A stretch of DNA of 64,000 bases from Lantana camara (lineage: Eukaryota; Streptophyta; Magnoliopsida; Lamiales; Verbenaceae). Position 1 is the first letter of the stretch. Every line of letters begins with the position of its first letter. The notes beneath the pieces are model-generated. The model did not search any database. It worked only from the letters and a program-made list of their open reading frames with translations, and had not been told where the DNA came from. Location: NCBI GenBank assembly GCA_037501455.1, contig CM074863.1:9172001-9236000 (forward strand), given 5' to 3'. This document shows, one piece after another, positions 11,455-21,429 of the stretch. The position numbers were made by a program, and so were the translations under genes.

Positions 11455-11567
11455 CTGTTAAATTTAACGGAGGAGATAACGGTCCAGGGGAGAGTTCGTA
11501 ATTTTCGAAACCTCAGGGGGTATTCTGTAATAACGCCAAACCTCAGGGGGGCATTGGTAATTATCCC
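11455..11567 (-). repeat. Right TIR of the Mutator-type element
   Basis: Read on the minus strand it begins GGGATAATTACCAATGCCCC and runs parallel to the left TIR. It is followed directly by the second copy of the 9-bp duplication at 11568-11576. Confidence 0.82.
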
Positions 11568-11576
11568 TAAATACTT

Positions 11577-11640
11577 GGATGGTCGACCATCTCCAGCTCG
11601 AGCACCAGTAGCCGGATTTTTGGCTCGATCATATTGGGTA
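11577..11640 (+). repeat. Tat-like Gypsy LTR fragment, right part
   Basis: This is the continuation of the LTR interrupted at 3321; it follows the second copy of TAAATACTT. It contains GGTCGACCATC and CCAGCTCGAGC, in keeping with the GATC/TCGA-rich composition of the Tat-like LTR. The right border is uncertain, since the following AT-rich DNA could be kinase-gene intron. Confidence 0.45.
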
Positions 11641-11986
11641 TTTAGGACATCTTTAGTTTACTCAATAAAAATAGTAGTTTTGTTTTGCGTGTGCTTCTTG
11701 TAAAATTCCTGAGAAATTTTCCCCTTCAATTAGTAAACAACAGTATTTTAATCAGTTATTTTATTACTAATTATGAACATAATGATGCATACTGATACAA
11801 GAACTGGGTAAAGTCCATGTTATATCTTTATTCAGGCAGGGTTAAAAAATTTTCCCAATGAAATACCAGGAAATGGGAAAGTCTAAAATAAATGAATAAA
11901 TGCCGGTTTTATTTGTTTTAATTAACTTCTAGGTTCTAACTGATTGTATCTCATATATATATATATATATACAGTTTTGTTTGCAG
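11641..11986 (+). other. Intron or upstream DNA of LRK10L gene 1
   Basis: AT-rich sequence ends in a (TA)n tract and a TTGCAG acceptor at 11981-11986. No ectodomain exon is visible here. I see nothing else. Confidence 0.5.
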
Positions 11987-13332
11987 GGAAGACAGGAAAG
12001 AAGACTTCCAGAGAGTTTCTACTCATAGGTATGCATTCACCATTAGTTTTCTGCGCAGATTTTCAGCAGTTCTGTTCTCATGTGTTCTTTAAATGCAATA
12101 TCACACCAGCTTCTGTAATTATTTTTATTTAGTTTTTGCTTATAGTAGTGATCAAACTCAGTTCAAATTTTACCTTAAAAAGTTATGGTATATAGTGAGA
12201 ATTTCTCATTACAGGTGGTCCAATCACTATTATTGCTTTCGTATCCACGTCCATCCTGTTATTCCTTTTCATCCGTAAGAAGTACACGACACTCAAACCG
12301 TTCCAACATCAAAAGACAATGCCTGATAACAAAAGGGACATTGAGTGTTTCTTAAAGAACAATGTAAATCTTGGACAGCTAAGATACAAATACTCAGATC
12401 TCAAGAAAATAACAAAATCATTCAGTGAAAAGTTGGGGAAAGGAGGCTATGGTAGTGTATACAAAGGAAAATTACCTGACGGTCGTCTTGTTGCAGTGAA
12501 GATCCTGAATGAATCAAAAGGAAACGGAGAAGAATTCATGAATGAGGTAGCCAGCATCTGCAGAACTTCCCACATTAACATTGTCACTCTTGTGGGATTT
12601 TGCTTTGAGGGTTCTTCCAAACGAGCTCTCGTATATGAGTTTATGCCGAATGGATCTCTTGAAAAATTCATACATGATCCTTCTTCTTCAACAGCGGAAA
12701 CTCGGTTACCCAAAAAGCTGTTTGAGATTGCAGTTCGGATCGCCCAAGGACTGGATTACCTGCACCGAGGCTGCAACATGCGAATTGTTCATTTTGACAT
12801 AAAGCCCCATAACATTCTTCTGGATAAAGACTTCAACCCAAAAATCTCAGATTTTGGGCTTGCTAAATTGTGTCCAAACAGATCAAGTATAGTGTCAATG
12901 ATGTTTGCAAGAGGAACAATTGGATACATTGCTCCAAAAGTATTCAGCAGGAACTTTGGAGAAGTCCCTCACAAATCAGATGTTTACAGCTATGGAATGA
13001 TGATTCTAGAAATGGCTGTGGGAAGGCAGAATGTTGATGCTCGAGGCGATCGGTCTAGTGAAATGTATTTCCCAGATTGGATATACAAACGCCTCCAAGA
13101 GAATACTGTGATGGGTATTGATGGCATTATGAGTGAAGAAGAGGAGTTGCAAATGTTAGTCAAAAAAATGATTATTGTTGGGCTTTGGTGCATACAGACC
13201 GAACCAAAGAGTAGGCCCTCAATTTCTAGGGTGGTAGAAATGCTGCAAGGGACAATAGAATCATTGCAGGTTCCACCTAAGCCTTACTTGTTTTCACCAC
13301 CCACAACTGCAGCTGATGCTTTAACTTACTAG
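11987..13332 (+). CDS. LRK10-like receptor kinase gene 1, juxtamembrane, transmembrane and kinase exons
   Basis: Exons are 11987-12028 (after TTTGCAG, before GTATGC) and 12215-13332 (after TTACAG); codon phases agree with gene 2. The second exon gives a transmembrane helix (about 12222-12280, IIAFVSTSILLFLFI) and a complete Ser/Thr kinase: Gly loop LGKGGYGSVY, VAVKIL lysine, HFDIKPHN catalytic loop, SDFGLAK, and CIQTEPKSRPS in subdomain XI. HFD in place of HRD makes it a non-RD kinase, typical of LRK10L and other immune-type kinases. The APE motif reads APK (IAPKVF), losing the Glu that normally pairs with the subdomain-XI Arg. The ectodomain exon expected upstream is missing; retroelements occupy that space. 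It is either truncated or has a transposon-expanded first intron reaching beyond the window. Confidence 0.85.
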
Positions 13333-14096
13333 CCATTGGTATCGCAGCCTATCCTATATTCTCCTGTTGTCTTTTCGTAGTTATCTTAATATTTGTTATT
13401 GAAGAACTACTGAAACCATGGTCATACCTTCTCTCAGTTGTGGGGATACAACATCTTTATGTTCTTCATGAATATCATGTCTACTTATGAAAAGAAAAAG
13501 ATAGTAAAGGTGGTTCTTTCAACTTGCTCGGTTTTAATACCATAGTGCCTAAATTCTAATTATTGGTGTAAGTTTAGAATGAAGCTATATAGAAATTTGA
13601 AAATAATATTTCAGTTTGTTCTCATGTTTCATACTTTCTATGAGCTCAAAGCCTTCGCAAGTCCTTACCATTGTGCTGACTGGCGTAACCAGAAGCACGC
13701 AACGGAAGGGTATTAAATTGTAAGCAATGTATTAATTTGTATATTGATGGGAGGAACACTTAAGTGCATTCTTCATTTTTGAAACAAATTGCTTTCCAGC
13801 ATCCATTAATGGTCAATTTATGAAATAATGTCTAGCCCTTTCCTCCAGCTTTGTCTCGTCTCGCTCTCGCTCTCGCTCTCGCTCTCGCTCTCGCTCTCTT
13901 AAATCTCTTTGAGAGCTTGTGGAATTTTACGTTTATCCTCAATTTGAACGGCCAATGTGCAACAAAGAAAAGTCAGAGATACTTTTCCCAATCTTAAACC
14001 ATAATGAGTGGCACGAATACTTCCTTTCCTTGGTTTCTTTCAAGAACCTGCTTAGTCTACTGAAACTAACAAGTTTAATCCAACTTCCTAAGCACC
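13333..14096 (+). other. Intergenic region with CTCTCG microsatellite
   Basis: 3' flank of gene 1 and 5' flank of gene 2. A (CTCTCG)n pyrimidine-rich tract at about 13855-13898 lies 200 bp before the gene 2 ATG and may be in its promoter or 5' UTR. No gene or transposon was recognised here. Confidence 0.6.
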
Positions 14097-16440
14097 ATGA
14101 ATATTCTAGCGAGATGTTTGATTTTCTTGATGTTTCTGCTTCATCCATTTATGCTCAAGTTAGCCGATTCCAAATGTAAGGAATCTTTCGACTGCGGATT
14201 CCTTGGTATCCAGGAATTTCCATTCTCCACTCAAACAACACCCAAATATGGGTTGTTCATACTTGATTGTCAAGATTCACCACCCAGAATTCAGTTGGAA
14301 CCTGGAGGGATTTGGTTCGATGTTCTTCAGAGGGAATCTCCATATAAATTTAGGGTCCGAGACACAAACCTAAGCTTTCAGTTGAATGAAAAACATGCTT
14401 GTGAATTTATTGGAAATCGTACTCCAGCTGATTCTCCTTTCAGTTGGTCTACTATCTCCCCTGCTCTCCAAGTGTTCTCATGTGGAAAATTCCTATATCA
14501 TGATGAAAGGGAAGAAATATATGAGTTTTTCAAAAATTACAGGAATTACTCGGATTGTGATGTCTTTACGTTGTACTATAAAGACCTCCACAATGGATTT
14601 ACTACCAGAGAAACTAGAAGGATCCCAACAAAATGCGCTGGTTTTGACTTGCCTCTCAATCCTGCTAATCAAGATTCTGTTGACTTATTCCAGTTGGCAA
14701 GTGTTGAATATGATCTGGAGCTTAATGTTTCTACTGATTGTCTTTCTTGTCACGGTAGAGGAGGGAAGTGTGGCGCTAATAGAGATAATGGATTTCTATG
14801 TGAAGGTATCATTCTGTTAGTAGATACTAGAATTTGTCATGGACAGGGATAAATTTCCTTTATGTGTATGTGTATATATATATATATTTGCAGTAACGTT
14901 GATTTTGTTTTGCAGGAAATGGAACATCAAGAAAGGTTCTACTCATAGGTATGTGATGCATTATCAAGCTACATTTAATTCAAATCCTCATCAGCTTCTG
15001 TACATTTTATTTACTTATTATCATATAATTGATCAAATCCTCAGTAGTTCCCGGGTTGAAATACACCTTTTGCTCTTTCATGCCCTTTATAGTTATTTTT
15101 CAAGGGCATTCTTCTTTCTAATGTACATAATGAGATATCTTGTCACAGGTGGTGTGGCGGTGACTGTTCTCGTACCTACATTCGTATTCTTGTTTTTCAT
15201 CCTGAGGAAGTTACTTATATTTCAAAAGGCAAAGCCAGATAATGAGGTTGAGATTGAGTTGTTCTTGAAGAACCATGAAAATCTTGCACCAACCAGATAC
15301 AAATACTCAGATCTCAGGAAAATGACCAAATCATTTGGTGAGAATTTGGGGAAAGGAGGCTATGGCAGCGTGTACAAAGGTAAATTACCAGACGGTCGTC
15401 TTGTTGCAGTGAAAATCCTGAATGAATCCAAAGGAAGTGGAGAAGAATTCATGAATGAGGTTGCAAGCATTAGCAGAACTTCCCATGTTAACATTGTCAC
15501 CCTTTTGGGGTTCTGCTTTGGGGGTTCCAAAAGAGCCCTCATATATGAGTTTATGCCAAATGGCTCTCTTGAGAAATTCATACACGACCCTTCCTCTTCA
15601 CCAGCAGAAAATCAGTTAGGACGGGAAAAGTTATTTGAGATTGCAGTTGGCATCGCCAGAGGGCTGGATTACCTGCACCGAGGCTGCAACATGAGAATAG
15701 TTCACTTTGACATAAAGCCTCATAACATTCTTCTGGATAAGGATTTCAGTCCAAAAATCTCGGATTTCGGACTTGCTAAATTGTGCCCCAACAGATCAAG
15801 TATCGTATCAATGTTGGTAGCAAGAGGGACCATCGGGTACATTGCTCCAGAAGTATTTTACAGAAACTTTGGTGGTGTATCTCATAAATCTGATGTTTAC
15901 AGCTATGGGATGATGGTTCTTGAAATAGCTGGAGGGAAGAAAAACATTGATCCTAGAGATATTGTTCTTAGCAGTGAATACTTCCCACAGTATATATACA
16001 AGCAGCTTGAAACTACGGATGCTGAAAATCTTGATGGGATTAATGTGGACGAAAATGACAGCCAATTTGTGAAGAGAAAACTTTTGATTGTTGGGCTGTG
16101 GTGCATACAGACTGATCCCAAGGATAGGCCATCAATGAGTAATGTTGTCGACATGGGAATAGCTGTTCTGCTGTCCAGAATCAGTCTCGATCTCCTTTTC
16201 CTTTTAGCTCCTTTACAATCTCACCCAATCTCACCATCTTCACGTGTAGGAATAAATTCCTTAACACAGAAATTGAAGATCATTTCAAAGATTACAAAAA
16301 CCACACATGCGACGTTTCCACGTTCTTTTACACAAAACCCCCTGAAGAAGAAGACACTAGGATCCCTGATGGCTGCTGGATTGTTCAAATGCCTGTCAAA
16401 CCTGATTTTCTGGAATTGGATGAATTGTTTCAAATGTTAA
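14097..16440 (+). CDS. LRK10-like receptor kinase gene 2 with a fused, out-of-frame C-terminus
   Basis: Three exons join in phase: 14097-14805, 14916-14948 and 15149-16440 (677 residues). Exon 1 encodes a signal peptide (first ~24 residues, LIFLMFLLHPF), a GUB_WAK_bind-like ectodomain and a WAK_assoc-type cysteine motif (CLSCHGRGGKCG). Exon 2 is the short juxtamembrane piece. Exon 3 gives the transmembrane helix (VLVPTFVFLFFIL) and a non-RD kinase with [37 protein letters not shown] and CIQTDPKDRPS. The kinase sequence stops after VVDM (16155). The last 94 residues are gene 3 ectodomain DNA read in the wrong frame. All catalytic motifs remain, so activity is possible, but the end of the last kinase helix and the natural tail are gone. 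The family is known as LRK10L/PR5K-related; the ligand is unknown. Confidence 0.85.
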
Positions 16441-16719
16441 CTGCCGATTTTGAAATAGAATATCATATTTCCGAGGAGTGTCTTTCTTGTCACCGTTGGG
16501 GGAGCAAGTGTCTTAGTAATACAAACAATGAATTTCATTGTGAAGGTATTGTTCTGCTAGACCTGGCAATTTTTCTTCAGCCTGGTTAATGTATATACCA
16601 TTTATACTCTTTTCTGTTTCAAGGCTCTAAATAACAGAAACGCCTGGAACAAAGAAGAACAGAACTATGCAAGTGTTTTGTTTGTTTTGTTGTAGCTACC
16701 ATATGTTAGTGCTGATATC

Positions 16720-19700
16720 TGTGACATCCCGCTCGTCTGATTTATAAGGTACGTCACGTTTCAACCTTTTAATGTGTTTAATTATGTGATTTTATTTTTC
16801 GTGGCCCTGTTTTGAACTCTTTTAGAGTTTAGGGGCCCCTTTGTTTTTTTTTTCTCTTTTTAGGAGTTTTTCGGTCACTTCTCGTTAGGTCGAGATTTTG
16901 ACCTCTTTGACCCCTTCAACGCGTCCGGGGCGGCGAAACGAGTCCGTAGACTCTAAGTTTGCCCCATTCTGACTTCGTTAGCTCGTTCGTTCGACCGTTT
17001 TTGCGTACGAACTCGGATCTCCTCGTTTTGCGTGCCAAAAATCAGATCTGCTCCAGCCATCGTCTTCTCCGGCGATCGTCACTATTCACACGCAGTGAAG
17101 GTGTGAAAACACACACATGCTCGTTCTCCCTCGTTTCTCGACGGAATTCGACGAATCAATAGTGGAAATTTATCAGCTCGACGAGCCCGTCACAACCGTA
17201 CCAGTTTCGTGGCCTGAAAGTGACCAGTGGCGGCGCAGCGGTGGTCCGACGGTGGCAGGTTGCGCCACCTCCACGCCGGCGGCGTTCCGACGAGTTTCGC
17301 GAGCGGAGCTTGACCCTACCCTACGTTTTTGGACCTTCCCGTTCCATTTCCGGCCTTCGTTTTACCCGAATCGCGGCGGAAGTGGTGGTTCCGGCGATGA
17401 CGCAGCGGCTGAACTTCGGCGGCGGATTGGGCCCTCTTCCCGACCGGTTTTGGTGGTGGAGCCTTCACGAAAGTTGCTTAGAATGACGAAACGTAGTGGA
17501 TGGCATCGACGGCGGTCCAAGAACCGCCCGTTGGCGGCGGACCTGCGGTGAACCGGTGGTGAACCGGCGGGTCTGAACCGGTTACTGTTCCGGTGATTTT
17601 TCCGGCGATTTGACTTGGGGCTTTCGTAGGGCTCGTTACAAGCTTTCCAACGGTATGCCCGGATTTCATTTTCGTTTTACGGTTTGCATTTAATTTCAGT
17701 TTTCGTCGTTGGGATTTAGTTCGGTTTTTCTTCAACGAAGTCCGGTGTGTTTAGCTTTTTCTGAAATTGGTTGAGGGCTTTTGTCAAGCAGGCCGAGGCG
17801 TACGTTTCTGTCCTTCCGGGGATTTTTCCGACCACCGGAGGCGGTGTTCCGGTGGCGGCCGGTGGCTGTTCAGCCGGCTACGGTGGCGGCATTCCGGCGA
17901 CTTTCGGACAGTAGATCCGTTTCGTTGTGGTGAGTCCAACGCCACTTCCCGTTCATCAATCGGATGTCCGGTTGATTTTATATGAATTTTTGAAGTGGTT
18001 GTATTTACTTTTATTAATTGTTTGTAATTGTCAATTAATTACTGTAAGCGTGAATTACTGATTGAATTGTGCTCCAATGTGTATGAAAACTTGTATGAAT
18101 TATAATGTGATATATTTGGATAATTTGATTTGTAAATTGAACCCCCGACTTGTTGATTTTGCTACTTGATTAGTCTAGAGGGGGTGTTTGCGTTTTTTTT
18201 TAAAATAAGTAGGAATTTGTTTAATTTGAATTAAAAGACCTTAGTAATGAACTTAGTTTGATTAGAATTTGACTTATATGAAATATGAACCTTGAATGAT
18301 TAAATAACTTGCTTTGAATTTGTATAAGACTTCGTGAGGTTTAAATAAATTAGAAGCTTACTACAGTGATTTGCTTGACTTATTAATACTTGGAAATTTG
18401 TATGAAATGCGATATGAATTGTCTGAACTTTGTTAATTGAATTTGTTAGGTATTAAATGAATTGATATGAAATGATATGAACGTGCCTTAATGTGTTGGT
18501 TTCGCATATAATTTATATGAATTTGAATCCTGCCTATGTGAGTACATCATTTAAGTGCTTGAGCATTGTCGTGCGTATATGTGGTTCATTCATGTGTCTA
18601 AGTCTTGTTCCGGTGTTCAGTTTGTCCAGGTACACCCGGGGTGGTGTTTTGTCGGCCGTGTTGATTCCGGGGTGGATCAAGCGTCTTGTCTTCGGCCTCT
18701 TCGGTGTAAGGTGAGGTTAGGATATAGTTACACCTTATTTCAATGTGCTCGGTTTTGATTGCATGTGATTCAATAAGCCTTATATGTATATAAATAAATG
18801 TGAAGTATGTATTTGTTGAATATGTCATGAGTTTGGAAGTATGTTAAGCAATGTACAGGCCTATGTATGCCTCTGTGAGCTGATTTGTTATGTTTTGTTA
18901 TGTTTTGCCACGCGAAGCTATGCTTCTAACCGTATACTTCTCATGAGCCAAGTTTGGCAAGGACCGAGTTTGACTGAAACGGAAAGTGGTATGTATATAT
19001 GTATAAGTTCGGTCTGTCTGTCTCTGTTGTAGCGGGTTATGATATGATTTGTATGTTGGGCCCCGGAGCTATGGGTAAGGAACCCTCGGGACGGTATAGG
19101 GCCGTCGAGGTTCGGCCTGTGCATAGTCTCCATCCGGAGTATCCCGCGCGACCTCGGGAGCTAGGGAAGGCGTGATATTCCGATGCCTTCGGTGTACCAG
19201 CCGGGGAGGGCACGTCGGGGTTAGCTACCCCGCGTGAGTCTGTTATGGATGGTTTGGGCGTATACACCCTTCCATCACTGGAGTTGAGAATGATATGTTA
19301 TGATATGTATGTAAGTTTTCTGCTTTGTTTCTGATATGATATGTTCTGAGGAGTTTGGGAGTGTCTGAGCTCGTACCCGCCGAGTTCTCTATTATGTATA
19401 TGTTCGGTTAAAGTTCGTGAAACAGGGATAGATTCTAAATTAAGTTAAAAGTTGAGGGTTTATAAGTTGCAGTGTTTTGATTAAAGTTGTTCAATTATCC
19501 TATATGTATATATCACGGGAAAATGCTTTGGTATGAAAAACCTGTCCCTGAGTTCATGAACATTATGACTTTTGTATCTGCTTTACTCTCCTATATATAT
19601 AGTGTGCGTGTGTTAACCCCCTCACACAGTCGAGTTAAGACTGACCCCTCCCCTCTTTTGTTTAGTTTGCAGGTTTTGCTCGGGTTTCGTGCTAGGCGGA

Positions 19701-20160
19701 GTATGTCAGTCAGTTGGAGTCTGTTTTCGAGTCTTTGTTTTGTTTTAGGTTGTCTTACATCTGCATTTCAGTACTTATGATTTTTGTATAAATTACGTAT
19801 ATGTTGAATTTGAATTATGATACAGATTGATATGAATATTTCGGGACAGGTTAGGACAGGTTTGCTCTGTTTAGTTGAACCCGTTGGATTTATGATCATT
19901 GTTTGATTCGGGATTAGGTATTTATGCTAGTTGAACCCGTCAACTGCTTTTGAATGTTTGATTTTTGCCTGGCTTACTTTCTTGCTTCCGCATGCTTGTA
20001 GCTTGGTTTTGTTTGTTCAGGGTATAAGTTCCGCCTAGCTTAGGTGTGAGTCTGTCAGTCTCCCGTTCGCCACTGTTTGGCTCATGTACGGACCCTCCAT
20101 TTCGTACGTGGATCGGACTGTGGTGCGGGGGATGTGGTGACCCACCGTGCGGGTGCTACA
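16720..20160. mobile_element. Large solo LTR (3441 bp), Tekay/Del-like Gypsy
   Basis: It starts TGTGACATCCC, ends GGGTGCTACA, and has a perfect 5-bp duplication ATATC (16715-16719, 20161-20165). No primer-binding site, polypurine tract or pol domain is present, so it is a solo LTR left by LTR-LTR recombination. The GC-rich blocks (about 17200-17600, 19060-19280 with CCCCGGAGC and AGCCGGGGAGG) recall Tekay-type chromovirus LTRs; that assignment is tentative. A TATA-like CTATATATATAG lies at 19591-19602. It sits in the first intron of LRK10L gene 3. Strand is given as undetermined; the TATA placement suggests +. Confidence 0.8.
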
Positions 20161-20799
20161 ATATCATTTGCAGGATGGAGTTCAACAACAAAGATTTTGA
20201 CAGGTATATATGCCTCCCACATCAAGTATTTGGGAATTGAATTCCAAGCCTTCCGTAATTGTTTTTAGAAGTGATCAACCGGTTTATGCTGGTCAACAAA
20301 GAATTAGGCATCATGCTGTAGATGCATTCCTTTCAATTGCTGGCTTAATTTCTAGTTACGTTTTTTCTAGAGTTGATAAATATGATTAGATTCTCGTTGC
20401 AGGTTTTGTAGCTCTGGCTATTCCCTTAACCATATCCATTCTGTCCCTTCTCATCTGCTGGAAGTGCAAACTGCATAGAGTTCAAAAGGCAACATCACTT
20501 TCTAAGGACATTGAGTTATTCTTGAAGAACAATGGGAATCTTGCACCACTAAGATACAGATACTCAGATCTCAAGAAAATAACCAAGTCATTCAGTGAAA
20601 ATTTGAGGAAAGGAGGCTATGGCAGCGTATATAAAGGAAAACTACGAGACGGTCATCTTGTAGCAGTGAAAATCCTGAATGAGTCAAAAGGAAATGGAGA
20701 AGAATTCATGAATGAGGCTGTGAGCATCAGCAGAGCTTCCCATGTTAACATCCTCTCTATTTTGGGTTTTTACTTTGAGGGTTCGAAAAGAGCTCTCAT

Positions 20800-20984
20800 C
20801 TATGATGCATGGACACGGACACGGCGACACGGACACGACACGACACGGATACGGCGACACGGATTTTTTCTTGAATTTTCCACGAAAGGAGTGTCGGAGA
20901 CGGTGCCGGATACGAGTGTCCGACACGACACGGCATGACATGACACGGCAAAATGATATTTTTAGAAGTATCCGTGCATCATAG
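20800..20984. mobile_element. hAT-type MITE, 185 bp, in the gene 3 kinase exon
   Basis: TIRs CTATGATGCA at both ends and an 8-bp duplication GCTCTCAT (20792-20799, 20985-20992) mark a hAT-type insertion. The interior has repeated GACACGG units in both orientations. Element plus duplication is 193 bp, so it shifts the frame between the kinase segments SKRAL and MYEFMPNG. Confidence 0.88.
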
Positions 20985-21429
20985 GCTCTCATGTACGAGT
21001 TCATGCCGAATGGCTATCTTGAAAAGTTCATACCGAATCCATCCTGTCCATCAGCAGAATATCAATTAGGATGGGAAAAACTGTTTGAGATTTTGGTTGG
21101 GGTTGCTCGTGGGCTGGAGTACTTGCATCGACTGTGCAACATGCGGATAGTCCATTTCGACATAAAGCCTCACAATATTCTTCTGGATGAAAACTTTAAT
21201 CCGAAAATTTCAGATTTCGGGCTTGCTAAATTGTGTCCCAACAGATCAAGTATAATATCAATGTAAGTGGCAAGGGGGACAATCGGGTACATTGCTCCAG
21301 AAGTATTTTGCAGGAACTTCGGTGGAGCATCTCATAAATCAGATGTATACAGCTATGGGATGATGGCTCTTGAAATAGCTGGAGGGAAGAAAAACATAGA
21401 ACCAGAAAATGTTGATCGTAGTAGTGAAC

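Larger units (their letters stand above)
3322..11567. mobile_element. Mutator-type (MULE-like) non-autonomous DNA element carrying nested insertions
   Basis: The ends are long inverted repeats starting GGGATAATTACCAA and continuing with GCCCCCCTGAGGTTTGG. About 90 bp match closely at the two ends and weaker similarity continues further in. A perfect 9-bp duplication TAAATACTT flanks it (3313-3321 and 11568-11576), the length typical of Mutator-like elements. No transposase is visible. Removing the Athila-like insertion (3435-8789) and the inner element (8961-10855) leaves about 1 kb, so the original was a small non-autonomous element. It sits in a Tat-like Gypsy LTR. The superfamily is inferred from duplication length and TIR length. 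Confidence 0.85.

Noticed and set aside
17117..17551. 144-codon ORF in the GC-rich part of the 3.44-kb LTR
   Set aside because: Overlapping open frames on several phases, no recognisable domain, inside a solo LTR.
16720..20160. Full-length retroelement or captured gene in the gene 3 intron
   Set aside because: No internal LTR pair, primer-binding site, polypurine tract or pol domain; it fits a solo LTR.
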